From assembly GCF_009881055.1 (NCBI RefSeq), contig NZ_WXFG01000020.1, forward strand, positions 49,739-113,738: 64,000 bases of DNA. Direction: 5' to 3'. Each line of letters opens with the position of its first letter. Position 1 is the first letter of the stretch. This DNA is from Peptoclostridium sp. (GTDB taxonomy: Bacteria > Bacillota > Clostridia > Peptostreptococcales > Peptostreptococcaceae). The notes under the pieces were generated by a model. The model was given only the letters and a program-made list of their open reading frames with translations. It was not told the DNA's origin and did no database searches. A program made the position numbers and the translations under genes. Positions 27,001 through 35,805 of the stretch are shown here, piece by piece.

Positions 27001-27044
27001 ACAAAATGCCGCATAGCTGCGTTTGACTGCGGCTTGCGGCATTT
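27001..27044 (-). terminator. Intrinsic terminator of the thi transporter operon
   Basis: AAATGCCGC/GCGGCATTT stem (outer arms at 27004-27012 and 27035-27043) enclosing a smaller GCAG..CTGC pairing, with TTTTGTTTAA following on the minus strand, 3 nt past the ATPase stop. Confidence 0.8.
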
Positions 27045-27046
27045 GA

Positions 27047-27799
27047 TTACAACGAATTCATGAGTATTTTCTTGTATTCGATAAACTTCTGGCTAACCAA
27101 AATCTCCTTTGTTCTTGGCCTTTCAAATTCGATTTTTATCTCCTGCAGAACTCTGGCGGGCCTTTGAGTGAGGACGTACACCCTGTCGGATAGAAATATT
27201 GCCTCTTCTATGTCGTGGGTTATGAACACGACACTCCTTTCAAACCTGCTCCATATGTCTAGCAGCCAGTTTTGCATTGCCGTCCTGTTTATAGCGTCCA
27301 AAGCCCCAAAAGGCTCGTCAAGCAGCATTATGTCGCTGTCTACCAGCACCGTCCTAAGAAGCGCAGCTCTTTGCCGCATTCCGCCAGAAAGCTCATTCGG
27401 ATAGGCATTCTCAAAACCTTCAAGCCCGAAAACCGGCAGCAACTCCTTGACCTTCTCCCTTGCACTGCTTTTTTTCTCGCCCTGTATTTCAAGCGGTATT
27501 ATTACATTGTCTATAACTGTCCTCCATGGCATCAGCAGATCCTTTTGATGCATATAACCTATCCTCTTGTCATAGTCCGAAAGAGGCATGCCATCTATTT
27601 CAACCGTTCCCTCATAATCGCCCACAAGTTTTGTCAATATGTGGAATATTGTGGACTTTCCGCAGCCGCTTGGGCCTATTATGGATACGAACTCCCCTTC
27701 GGACACTTCGATGTTAATGTCGTCAAGCACCTTCAGGTATTCTTCCTCCATGGAAAAATCCTTGTGAACATTCCTCATAGAGATTTTGCTATTGCCCAT
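27047..27799 (-). CDS. thiZ: Thiamine-precursor ABC transporter ATPase
   Basis: 250-aa ATPase with Walker A GPSGCGKST, Q-loop in GYMHQKDLLMPW, signature LSGGMRQRAALLR, Walker B DIMLLDEPFGALD and H-loop VVFITHDIEEA. It belongs to the nitrate/taurine/HMP subfamily. Its ATG overlaps the stop of the binding-protein gene (position 27799). It is last gene of the TPP-riboswitch operon and should power import of a thiamine pyrimidine precursor. Confidence 0.92.
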   Translation of the reverse strand: MGNSKISMRNVHKDFSMEEEYLKVLDDINIEVSEGEFVSIIGPSGCGKSTIFHILTKLVGDYEGTVEIDGMPLSDYDKRIGYMHQKDLLMPWRTVIDNVIIPLEIQGEKKSSAREKVKELLPVFGLEGFENAYPNELSGGMRQRAALLRTVLVDSDIMLLDEPFGALDAINRTAMQNWLLDIWSRFERSVVFITHDIEEAIFLSDRVYVLTQRPARVLQEIKIEFERPRTKEILVSQKFIEYKKILMNSL

Positions 27800-28794
27800 T
27801 ACTTGGCCTTTTCGGGAAGGAAGTCGTTAGTAAATGCCTTCTTAACATCTATCTTGCTCTCTATAAGCTTATTGTCATAAAGCCAGTCTGTGTATCTTTG
27901 CCATACTTCTTCTTTCTGATATCCCCAAACGTCCGCATCGTCCCTGTATTTTGCACTCAGGAACTCCTGGCTCGCCTTGACAAGCTCAGGATTCAGCTCA
28001 GGTGCGTTGTCAAGCAGTATCTGGGCAGCCTCTGCCGGGTTTTCTATTGCGCTTTCATATCCCTTTGAAGTAGCTTCCATGAACTTTTCTACAAGCTCCG
28101 GATTATTTTTGATATTGTCTTCATTTGTTATGAGCACTGGGGTGTAGTAGTCAAGCGCTTCGTTCTCTTTTCCAAGGTCGACATAGTTTAGCTCTATGCC
28201 CTTTAGCTTGGCTTCTATGCCTGTCCAGCCCTCGAATATCCATGCAAAATCGACATCTTTTTCGCTTGCAGCAAAAAAGTCTGTCGCTCCTGTTGTCAGA
28301 ATGTTGACCTTCTCAACGTCTCCGCCGTATTTATCCATAAGGGCCTTGAGCGTAGCCTTTTCTATAGGAGAGCCCCATCCGCCGTATCTTTTGCCTTCAA
28401 AATCCTTTGGTGTCAGAATGCCCTTGTCCTTTACCGATGCAAAGCCTGATGTGTTGTGCTGAATAACTGCGGCTATTGATACCACAGGAACATTTTCAAG
28501 CCTTGCAAGCGTAACTGATTCCTGGTAGCTTACGCCGAACTGTGCCTTGTTGGCAGCCACAAGCTGATCTGCCGTTCCCTCTCCAGGCTGTATTATCTGA
28601 ACATCCAGACCTGCTTCCTCATAGTAGCCTTTGTCTTTTGCCACATAAAGGCCCGTATGGTTTGTATTTGGCGTCCAATCAAGGGTCACTACAACCTTTT
28701 GCAGTTTGTCCTCCTTTGGCTCCTCCTTAGCGCAGCCCGCTAGCATTGACAGCGACAGTACTGCTGAAAGCATAATAGAAATAAACTTTTTCAT
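27799..28794 (-). CDS. thiY: Thiamine-pyrimidine precursor ABC transporter binding lipoprotein
   Basis: 331 aa. Lipoprotein signal MKKFISIMLSAVLSLSMLAGC, lipobox LAGC with Cys21, then an NMT1/THI5-like periplasmic-binding fold (VVTLDWTPNTNHTGLYVAKD, PGEGTADQLVAANKAQFGVS). Proteins of this type under TPP control bind formylaminopyrimidine or HMP. The ATG at 28794 follows GGAGGAGTAATT; the frame upstream is spurious and overlaps the permease. The substrate is inferred from family and riboswitch. Confidence 0.92.
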   Translation of the reverse strand: MKKFISIMLSAVLSLSMLAGCAKEEPKEDKLQKVVVTLDWTPNTNHTGLYVAKDKGYYEEAGLDVQIIQPGEGTADQLVAANKAQFGVSYQESVTLARLENVPVVSIAAVIQHNTSGFASVKDKGILTPKDFEGKRYGGWGSPIEKATLKALMDKYGGDVEKVNILTTGATDFFAASEKDVDFAWIFEGWTGIEAKLKGIELNYVDLGKENEALDYYTPVLITNEDNIKNNPELVEKFMEATSKGYESAIENPAEAAQILLDNAPELNPELVKASQEFLSAKYRDDADVWGYQKEEVWQRYTDWLYDNKLIESKIDVKKAFTNDFLPEKAK

Positions 28795-28835
28795 AATTAC
28801 TCCTCCTGTCATTTCGATTTGTATGTTTCTTTTTC

Positions 28836-29591
28836 CTACTTGTTCCAGGGCATTATTTTTCTGCCCATGAAGTTTATAAATTCGAAGACGCCTATGCTGA
28901 GTACTACTATTATAAGTATATCGGCAAACAGCGCTTCCGTATGGAAGGAATGCATTGCCCTTGTCATGTATACACCTAGGCCGCTTTGAGCCCCTATCCA
29001 CTCAGCAATCACTGCGCCCATTATACTGTATGTGCCCGCTATCTTGAGCCCAGAGAAAAACGAAGGCATTATGGCCGGCAGCTTGACCTTGGCAAATATC
29101 TGCCAGTTGTTTGCGCCCATAACTTTCATCATGCTTACTATGTCTTCATCCACAGTTTCAAGGCCTTCCGTCACGCTAACAGCTATTGGGAAAAAGCAGG
29201 TCAACACTACTATCGCAATCTTGGGCAGAATGCCAAACCCCATCCATATCATTATGAGCGGCGCAAGCACAATTATTGGGACGGTCTGTGATATTACAAG
29301 CACAGGGTATACAGTCTTCTTGACCGTATGCCATCTGTTCATGGAAGCAGATACGGTGACTGCTATTATTATAGATATTATGTATCCTATTGAAGCCTCA
29401 ATTACTGTTGTCTTTGTGTGCAGCAGCAGGACTTCTCTGGAATCGACAAGCGCTCTTATAATTCCGGAGGGAGCCGGCAGAAGATACTTTGGTATCCCCG
29501 ACACCCTTATGAAAATCTCCCATATAACAACAAGCAGCGCTATGAATGCTCCCGGCAGCAGATTACTTCCTGTACTTGCCAATTTTTTCAT
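28836..29591 (-). CDS. thiX: Thiamine-precursor ABC transporter permease
   Basis: 251 aa, about six transmembrane helices, with the BPD_transp_1 EAA loop FAKVKLPAIMPSFFSGLKIA and ATIG-like coupling region MMKVMGANNWQIF. It overlaps the upstream MTH1187-like gene by 29 nt and precedes the binding-protein gene by 41 nt. Together with the lipoprotein and the ATPase it forms a complete importer. Confidence 0.92.
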   Translation of the reverse strand: MKKLASTGSNLLPGAFIALLVVIWEIFIRVSGIPKYLLPAPSGIIRALVDSREVLLLHTKTTVIEASIGYIISIIIAVTVSASMNRWHTVKKTVYPVLVISQTVPIIVLAPLIMIWMGFGILPKIAIVVLTCFFPIAVSVTEGLETVDEDIVSMMKVMGANNWQIFAKVKLPAIMPSFFSGLKIAGTYSIMGAVIAEWIGAQSGLGVYMTRAMHSFHTEALFADILIIVVLSIGVFEFINFMGRKIMPWNK

Positions 29592-29862
29592 TCATTGTCA
29601 CACCTTCTGGTTTATAGTCTATTTTAACTATGGACACCACTCTGCTGGCCCCGTTTTCAACGCAAATATGCTGGGCCGCCTTCACAATGTCAAGAAGCTC
29701 GTCCAGCTCGCCCTCCATTGTAGTTTCCATAGGCCCCACCTCATACTTAACACCAGCCTTGGCTATGTATTCTATCACTCTGTCTACCACCGGATATATG
29801 TCCTCTTCAATCACAACCGGAAGCACCTGCAGGCTCACATTTACTACTGCCACTTCTACCAC
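29563..29862 (-). CDS. MTH1187/YqgV-family thiamine-binding protein
   Basis: 99 aa ferredoxin-like fold of the DUF77 family: VVNVSLQVLPVVIEEDIYPV, VGPMETTMEGELDELLDIVK, and a C-terminal IVKIDYKPEGVTMNEKIGKY. The homologue YqgV binds thiamine and often travels with thi ABC transporters. First gene after the TPP riboswitch, about 20 nt downstream of its terminator; overlaps the permease start. Confidence 0.9.
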   Translation of the reverse strand: MVEVAVVNVSLQVLPVVIEEDIYPVVDRVIEYIAKAGVKYEVGPMETTMEGELDELLDIVKAAQHICVENGASRVVSIVKIDYKPEGVTMNEKIGKYRK

Positions 29863-29881
29863 CTCTTTTTTATTTTTTTGA

Positions 29882-30010
29882 CAAAAAAACTGCTACCCTC
29901 GCCGAGTAACAGTTGTTTAAGCTAGTTCCCTACGCTGGCATTACCCAGATCAGGTCAAAAGGTCGGAATATAAAATTCCCTCTCAGCCAATACTTTCGGC
30001 TCCCTGCATA
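29882..30010 (-). promoter_or_regulatory. TPP riboswitch with terminator
   Basis: Minus strand shows the THI-box landmarks in order: GGGAGCC, GGCTGAGAGGG, CTGATCTGGGTAATGCCAG and CGTAGGGAACT (29922-30008). It is followed by an ACTGTTACTC/GAGGGTAGCAGT hairpin with TTTTTTT (29882-29914). Binding of thiamine pyrophosphate should terminate transcription of the transporter operon. Confidence 0.95.
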
Positions 30011-30098
30011 ACCATATTAATTTATATCGCAAAATAATTATATCACATTTTCATCGTCATCTCACGACAAAAGTGCTTTGTATGCTTCAAGCGTCTTA

Positions 30099-30932
30099 CT
30101 AAATTCTGTAGAGGCTCCTGAGCAGCTCTATCTCAGTTTTGTGCACATCCGGCTCGCCTGGCGTTTCAAGGAAAAGCGGCAGGTTTTTTATCTTTGGATG
30201 GTTCATAAAGCTCACAAGCCCATCCACGCCTATGAGGCCCTCCCCTATGTTGGCATGCCTGTCGTTTCTAGATTCAAATTCTTTGAGGCTGTCATTGAAA
30301 TGCACTGCCTTAAGCCTCTCAAGCCCTATTATGCTGTCGAATTTTTCTAGCACCCCGTCAAGATCGCCAATAATGTCGTATCCGGCCGAGAAGGTGTGGC
30401 ATGTGTCAAAGCATATACCCAGTCTGTCGCTTTTCTCCACGCCGTCTATTATTCTCCTGAGCTGCTCGAAGGTGTAGCCGATTTCGCTGCCCTTGCCTGA
30501 CATTGTTTCAAGGAGCACCCATATTTTTTCATCTCCTCTTAGCACGCTGTTCAGGGCATCTATTATCTTTTGTATCCCTATGTCCTCTCCATCGCCAGTG
30601 TGGCTGCCGGGGTGAAAGCACATGTATTCTATGCCCAAAAGGTCCATCCTCTCGATGTCCTCTCTTAGCATTCTCTTCCCAAGCTCCACTATATCTGCCT
30701 TGCTGCTTGCAAGATTCATAGTGTAGGGGCAGTGGGCCAATAGCGGTCCCATGTCATGCTCGGCCCTTAGCTGCTGGAATTTGTCGACGTCCTTCTGATC
30801 GATCGCCTTTACTGAAGCTCCCCTGGGATTTCGTGTGAAAAACTGGAATGTATTTGCACCTATTGATATCGCAGTTTCTGCGGCTTTTGAAAAACCTTTT
30901 GCTATTGAAATGTGAGGTCCTATTACCAGCAT
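30099..30932 (-). CDS. nfo: Endonuclease IV (AP endonuclease)
   Basis: 277-aa TIM-barrel Zn enzyme for abasic-site repair. Motifs: GPHISIAKGF, LAHCPYTMNLAS, MCFHPGSHTGDG, LLETMSGKGSEIG, GICFDTCHTFSAGYD, VHFNDSLKEFESRNDRHANIGEG and LFLETPGEP, supplying the His/Glu/Asp metal ligands. It appears monocistronic. Confidence 0.97.
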   Translation of the reverse strand: MLVIGPHISIAKGFSKAAETAISIGANTFQFFTRNPRGASVKAIDQKDVDKFQQLRAEHDMGPLLAHCPYTMNLASSKADIVELGKRMLREDIERMDLLGIEYMCFHPGSHTGDGEDIGIQKIIDALNSVLRGDEKIWVLLETMSGKGSEIGYTFEQLRRIIDGVEKSDRLGICFDTCHTFSAGYDIIGDLDGVLEKFDSIIGLERLKAVHFNDSLKEFESRNDRHANIGEGLIGVDGLVSFMNHPKIKNLPLFLETPGEPDVHKTEIELLRSLYRI

Positions 30933-30969
30933 GTTTTCCCCCTTTCTTTATGCGAATATTGTGATTATA

Positions 30970-30999
30970 AAGAAAAAAGTATCAAGCGCCTTGATACTT
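30970..30999 (-). terminator. Intrinsic terminator overlapping the regulator stop codon
   Basis: AAGTATCAAG-CGC-CTTGATACTT perfect 10-bp stem followed by TTTTTTCT on the minus strand. Confidence 0.75.
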
Positions 31000-31591
31000 A
31001 TTCTTTAGATATTTTCTTTTCTCTTCTAAGGTCCGGAATAGCCATGAACACTATATTGTATGGCCTCAGCTTCTTATCTTCAGTCTTTTGTCTTGCTGCC
31101 ATTATTTCCTTTAGCTTCATGCTGAAAGTCTCCATGAGTTCCTTTGCCTCATCTTCGGCAAGGTAGTATTCATTATGCATTATAATGTGCTTTGAATGAA
31201 TCTCCATGTTTTCAGCAGCTCTGAAGAAATCTCCGCTGACTTTTTCAAATAGAGATATGGATGCCTGATTCAGCGTCTGTGTAACCTCGCTGTCATTGTT
31301 TTCCATACTCTTATTGAGTATGCTCTTGTCTATTACAACCATCTTTGCCTTTGGCAAGTAATATTTCTCTATAATGCCCGACTTAACTCGCTCTTCTACA
31401 AGCTCGAGTATTCCCGCAGCCAGCAATGTTTTGATATGATAATTTACTTTAGCATGAGGCTCTCCTAATATTTCCGAAAGCTGTTTGGCCGACAGCGGTT
31501 CGTTATCGAACGCTTCCATAATTTCAAGCCTGTATGGGTGGGATACCGCTTTTATCTCTTCTATGTCTCTAAGAACAAGTATGTCCTTCAC
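30998..31591 (-). CDS. ArsR-like winged-helix regulator
   Basis: 197 aa. N-terminal HTH_20/ArsR domain (AVSHPYRLEIMEAFDNEPLS, QLSEILGEPHAKVNYHIKTL, with a wing in EERVKSGIIEKYYLP), followed by a helical effector region of about 110 residues. There are no ArsR metal-binding cysteines. Single gene; the AT-rich 190 nt upstream hold its promoter. Target and ligand are unknown. Confidence 0.85.
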   Translation of the reverse strand: MKDILVLRDIEEIKAVSHPYRLEIMEAFDNEPLSAKQLSEILGEPHAKVNYHIKTLLAAGILELVEERVKSGIIEKYYLPKAKMVVIDKSILNKSMENNDSEVTQTLNQASISLFEKVSGDFFRAAENMEIHSKHIIMHNEYYLAEDEAKELMETFSMKLKEIMAARQKTEDKKLRPYNIVFMAIPDLRREKKISKE

Positions 31592-31782
31592 CTCAACTCA
31601 CCATCCCTCTCAAATTCAAACGCAAAATAAAATGTTATTTTTTCTTTATTACTATACACTGCTAAAGCAGCTGCGTCAAACAATAAAATTTTTTTCTATA
31701 TTTTAGTTTTTTTATATATTATACTATTGCAAATTTGCATTGTCAAAGAAAAGCACATGGGCAAAACAAGACTAAAAAAGCA

Positions 31783-33444
31783 TTATAAGCCCACGATTCT
31801 GCTTCCGCCGATGAACTCTCTTAGTATTGATGTAGGCGGGATATCACGTTCGTCCTCTAGAGGCACGAAATATTGCAAAAAGCTCAGAAGCCTCTTGGCC
31901 TCCCTGTACACATCGTGCTCTCTCGTGATTTGTCCAAGCAGCGGCTGCGCATATTTTTTCAAAACGGCAAGCTCATACACAAGTGCTGAATTGAACATGA
32001 TATCCGCTTCCTCCTGGAACGGGAATATGTTATTTTCCTCTCCGCTTCTTACAGACTTCCAGATTCTGAGCGTGCCTAGCGCGTCATTTCCTCTGAAATG
32101 GTTGTCCCTTACGATTCGCCTTATGAGCCTGAGATCCGTCGTGGGTATTCTGTTGTGCTCGTCAAGATTCAGCTGGGTAAGAGCGCTTACATACACCTTG
32201 AATTTGCTGGCATCCGATATTGAGCTTGTCAGCTTCCTGTTGAGAGCGTGTATGCCCTCGATTATTATCGGCTGGCCACTATCAATCTTTAACCTGTCAC
32301 CTACGTACTCCCTCTTGCCTGTTTTGAAATTGAAATGCGGCACTTCGACCTCGGCTCCGGAAAGTAGCTGCTTCAGATGCTCGTTGAAAAGATCCAAATC
32401 TATAGAGTGTATCGATTCGAAATCGAGGTTACCTTCATCGTCAAGAGGAGTGTCCTCTCTGTCTACAAAATAGTTGTCCAGCGATATCGAAACTGGATTT
32501 ATGTTGTTGACCCTCAGCTGCGTGAGCAACCTTCGTGCGAAACTCGTCTTTCCAGACGACGAAGGACCGGATATTAGGACAAGCCTTGTTTTTTCGGGGC
32601 TGCACACAATCATGTCTGCTATCTTGGCTATTTTTTTCTCGTGGAGCGCCTCAACTGTTCGAATGAGCTCGGGATATTCCTTCTTCGCAACTATGCCGTT
32701 TAGCTCACCTACGCTGTCTACATTCATTATTCTCGCCCATTCCTGGGTCTCCTTGAAAACCTCTGCAAGCTTCGGCTTATATTCGAATTTGTCTACATTT
32801 TCAGGCATGTCTTTGTCGGGACCTATTATTACTATACCTCCGTTGCAATTTTTCAGCATGAATGTCTTTAGATACCCTGTCGATGGCACCATATATCCGT
32901 AGAAGTAGCTGCTGAAATCCGCGCATTTATATATGTTTACATCATGATTCTCCCTGTATTTGAAAAGCTCGATTTTGTCCTTGTAGCCATCCCTTTCAAA
33001 TATTTGTATGGCCTCTTGGGTGGTTGTTTTTAACTTTTCAAACGGAATGTCCTGCTCGACTATCTGCCTCATGCGCTCTTGGATTTTTAATACCATCTCC
33101 GGATTGACATGGTCGCAGCCTGCAATCCTGCAGTAGAGTCCCTTGTTTATAGTATGGTCAATCGACACCTTGCAAGAAGGAATTATCTCCCTGCATGCCA
33201 TTATAAATATGAACGACATGCTCCTCATGTATGTCCTCATGCCGTCGGCATCATCGAGCCCTAGAAACTGTATCCTGCAGCTTTTGTCCAGGCAGTGTGT
33301 CAGTTCTTTTAATTCATTGTCGACAACCGCAAGCAAAACAGGTTTTTTGATGGGCACCTCAGCATTCTCCAGCAATTCAAGCAGGGTTATGCCGCTTTTG
33401 TATTCCTTTTCCTCAAGCAATATTTCCACTTTTATCTTGGACAA
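31783..33444 (-). CDS. TGS-domain nucleoside (uridine) kinase fusion
   Basis: About 553 aa. The N-terminal ~60 residues resemble a TGS/ubiquitin-like domain (VEILLEEKEYKSGITLLELL), followed by a ThrRS-type second additional domain (HTINKGLYCRIAG), and a C-terminal uridine-kinase/PRK P-loop domain (LISGPSSSGKTSFARRL, SISLDNYFVDREDTP, DIMFNSALVYELAVLKKYA). The three-part protein is conserved in Clostridia and Thermotoga and annotated as nucleoside kinase; the physiological substrate is unsettled. Start: TTG at 33444 after AAAGGGGGC; the longer frame lacks a site. Confidence 0.85.
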   Translation of the reverse strand: MSKIKVEILLEEKEYKSGITLLELLENAEVPIKKPVLLAVVDNELKELTHCLDKSCRIQFLGLDDADGMRTYMRSMSFIFIMACREIIPSCKVSIDHTINKGLYCRIAGCDHVNPEMVLKIQERMRQIVEQDIPFEKLKTTTQEAIQIFERDGYKDKIELFKYRENHDVNIYKCADFSSYFYGYMVPSTGYLKTFMLKNCNGGIVIIGPDKDMPENVDKFEYKPKLAEVFKETQEWARIMNVDSVGELNGIVAKKEYPELIRTVEALHEKKIAKIADMIVCSPEKTRLVLISGPSSSGKTSFARRLLTQLRVNNINPVSISLDNYFVDREDTPLDDEGNLDFESIHSIDLDLFNEHLKQLLSGAEVEVPHFNFKTGKREYVGDRLKIDSGQPIIIEGIHALNRKLTSSISDASKFKVYVSALTQLNLDEHNRIPTTDLRLIRRIVRDNHFRGNDALGTLRIWKSVRSGEENNIFPFQEEADIMFNSALVYELAVLKKYAQPLLGQITREHDVYREAKRLLSFLQYFVPLEDERDIPPTSILREFIGGSRIVGL

Positions 33445-33492
33445 AGCAATGCCCCCTTTTGCAAATTTTAGTAATAAAAACAAGGCAGAATA

Positions 33493-34272
33493 TCACTCCA
33501 CCTTGAATTGCCTTCCAACTAATTCATTTATCTTGGAAATGCTTGATTTATAATACGAGGCGTCCATTTCAAGAACGTAATACTCGGCTCTCTGCAGTCC
33601 CAGCAATTCTGCGAGCAACTCGTCGCCAATTCCATTCTCTCTTGAAATTCCAAGATGCAAATCCCTTACTCCGTCATTCCCGCTAAGATGCACAACTCTT
33701 GTTATGCTACCCAAATACTGCAGGTATTCGTCTTCACATATAAGATTATGTCCCGTATCAAAACAGAACCCGATTTTTTCCGACTTGATTGACTCCAGCG
33801 CCTTATCAAAATCGGACGTCCTGGTGCCAAGATTGACCAGATCCCCGCCATTTGAATATGAGTTTTCAAGCGTAATCGTTTCGCTGTCAAGCTTATTGCA
33901 AATTCCGGATAGAAAACTGCGCGCATTTTCAAGAAGGACTTCCCGCTTACAAAAGGCTGTCCTCTCGAGCGCATATCCCAAGTGCATATTGTAGTATCTT
34001 ACACCGAACTGGCGCCCGATTTGCACATTCGAAAGTACGAATCGCTCCCAGCACGCTCTAATTTCATTAACCCGCTCGCAGGGGTTCAACTCCATTGGAA
34101 GATGAACCCCAAGCGATATACCGGCATTTACTATGTTGTCAACTTCATTGCTTACATGTTCCCAGTCTTCAATATTGTCAATTCCGATTTCAATGTGGTT
34201 CAAGCCCTTTTCCACACATGTGCGAACGGCATTTTCAATTTCACCAGCTAATGCGCTTATTCCAAGTCTCAT
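33493..34272 (-). CDS. Sugar phosphate isomerase/epimerase (AP-endonuclease-2 TIM barrel)
   Basis: 259 aa. Metal-ligand positions of the xylose-isomerase-like fold are seen in ITLENSYSNGGD (Glu), GFCFDTGHNLI (Asp, His), VVHLSGNDGVRDLHLG (His, Asp, His) and YVLEMDAS (Glu). Substrate is unknown. It lies 8 nt after lepB and probably shares its transcript. Confidence 0.8.
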   Translation of the reverse strand: MRLGISALAGEIENAVRTCVEKGLNHIEIGIDNIEDWEHVSNEVDNIVNAGISLGVHLPMELNPCERVNEIRACWERFVLSNVQIGRQFGVRYYNMHLGYALERTAFCKREVLLENARSFLSGICNKLDSETITLENSYSNGGDLVNLGTRTSDFDKALESIKSEKIGFCFDTGHNLICEDEYLQYLGSITRVVHLSGNDGVRDLHLGISRENGIGDELLAELLGLQRAEYYVLEMDASYYKSSISKINELVGRQFKVE

Positions 34273-34280
34273 GGCCTGTC

Positions 34281-34808
34281 CTAAAAAGTTTTGATTTTAT
34301 CAAATGGGAATAGTCTTATTATCACTTTTCCTATTATGTGGTCTACAGGTACGACTCCGACTCTCGAATCTCTGCTGTCCATACTGTTTGGCCTGTTGTC
34401 TCCCATCGCAAACACATAACCTTCAGGAACCTCTATGTCGACACTGCCATCAGTATAATCGCCGTTGATGTAATCTTCTTTGAGCAGTTTTCCGTTGAGG
34501 TACACCTGTCCCTCGGATACTGCTATCCTATCTCCAGGAACTGCAATTATCCTTTTTACAAGATCTTTTTTCTTGCCGTTTTCCTGAAGAAGATCTGATT
34601 TGAAAACGACTATGTCTCCTCTACTTGGATATTCTCCGCTGTATGCAACCCTGTTTATAATTAAATAGTCATTTTCTTCCAGCGTCGGAAACATTGAAAA
34701 GCCCTTTACGAGCGTAGGCCTCACAAACGATGTTATTACAAATGCAATAATTAATGAAATGGCTATCGTCTTAATCCAGTCTATTATTTCCTTTTTCAAA
34801 TCACTCAT
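34281..34808 (-). CDS. lepB: Signal peptidase I
   Basis: 175-aa membrane serine protease that cleaves Sec/Tat signal peptides. One N-terminal transmembrane segment (TIAISLIIAFVITSFVRPTLV), catalytic Ser in VKGFSMFPTLEENDYL, catalytic Lys in DLVKRIIAVPGD, and the box E motif MGDNRPNSMDSR. Its ATG overlaps the end of the HEPN gene by 8 nt, so the two are translationally coupled. Confidence 0.95.
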   Translation of the reverse strand: MSDLKKEIIDWIKTIAISLIIAFVITSFVRPTLVKGFSMFPTLEENDYLIINRVAYSGEYPSRGDIVVFKSDLLQENGKKKDLVKRIIAVPGDRIAVSEGQVYLNGKLLKEDYINGDYTDGSVDIEVPEGYVFAMGDNRPNSMDSRDSRVGVVPVDHIIGKVIIRLFPFDKIKTF

Positions 34809-35631
34809 GCTTGTCTACATCTCCCTTTTTTTGTACATACTTGGCCAGCATCTCCAATATAAGCCTGTTTATATTATCATGCCTGTCTACATTGACATTC
34901 AAATCCAAAATCCTGCATGCCTTTACAAAATCCTCCACAACCTCTGAAGGGTCTCCATATATAGCTTCTATGTCCTCCCTGCTTACGCCCCTGAATCCGT
35001 GTCCGACAGGACACTCATGTCTGAGCTTTATAAGTCCCTCCATATTTTTGGCGTTAAGTATGGAAAGCGCCTCTCTTATACTCCTGCTTTTACCCCGTGT
35101 CATATTGAGGTATTCGCTTATTCCTCCGCTGAGGCTTCCTGTATATATTTTATATTTCTTTCTGAGTGTGCTCATGATGTCATATTTTGTAGGCACATGA
35201 ACAGTCATGGATATCTGCCTTTTGCTATTGCCATTATTTTTGCTTATGAAAAGATATTTCATAAGCGCCTCCTTGAGCCTGTATACCCTGCCAAGATAAT
35301 CTATGTACTCTTCTTTTGAGCACTGTATCTGGAGACTCCCTATGAGCTCGGAAAATATAGCCACAGGTTCTCCTTCAAGCAGATTGAGCAAATGCTCCTT
35401 CATATCCTTTATTTCAGGCCTGTTTTTTATTTCGATGGACTTTATGGATTCAAGTCTTTTTGCGGAGGTCTTAAAGTCAAAACACACAAGATACTTGCAG
35501 GCACTAACTAGCGTCACCAGATCCCCATCTTCGATTCCATTGTCCCTTAGTATTTCCTCTATGCCGTCGTAGTCATATCTGTCCAGAAATTTTTCTATTA
35601 CAAATTCGCTTTTTAAATCAACGCTTCCCAC
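34801..35631 (-). CDS. Orphan Csm6/Csx1-like HEPN protein (putative RNase) without CARF domain
   Basis: 276 aa, GTG start after GGGGGAA. The N-terminal half is helical (KFLDRYDYDGIEEILRDNG, then YLVCFDFKTSAKRLESI), the pattern that opens the HEPN half of Csm6-type CRISPR effectors. The C-terminal region has LRHECPVGHGFRGVSREDI (203-221), fitting the HEPN RNase signature R-x(4-6)-H (R204, H211) and the Csm6-like LRN..xAHG form. No Rossmann CARF sensor domain is present and no cas gene or repeat array is in the window. The gene is coupled to lepB. RNase activity, trigger and target are inferences; a non-catalytic HEPN role is possible. Confidence 0.6.
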   Translation of the reverse strand: MGSVDLKSEFVIEKFLDRYDYDGIEEILRDNGIEDGDLVTLVSACKYLVCFDFKTSAKRLESIKSIEIKNRPEIKDMKEHLLNLLEGEPVAIFSELIGSLQIQCSKEEYIDYLGRVYRLKEALMKYLFISKNNGNSKRQISMTVHVPTKYDIMSTLRKKYKIYTGSLSGGISEYLNMTRGKSRSIREALSILNAKNMEGLIKLRHECPVGHGFRGVSREDIEAIYGDPSEVVEDFVKACRILDLNVNVDRHDNINRLILEMLAKYVQKKGDVDKHE

Positions 35632-35805
35632 TGCATTTCCCCCTGCTTCGAATAAGCCTAATTATGTAGGTTATATTACATTATAGATGATAACATGAAG
35701 CCAAACATTGTTCAAAGTTTTTATGCCGCAATGCATGCAAAAATTAAGTTGAATTTTTAATGCTATCTTGATATTCTTTAGTTAGGAATAAGGAGGTCTG
35801 GCAAT

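Noticed and set aside
34801..35631. CRISPR locus suggested by the Csm6-like HEPN protein
   Set aside because: No repeat array, cas genes or CARF domain anywhere in the window.
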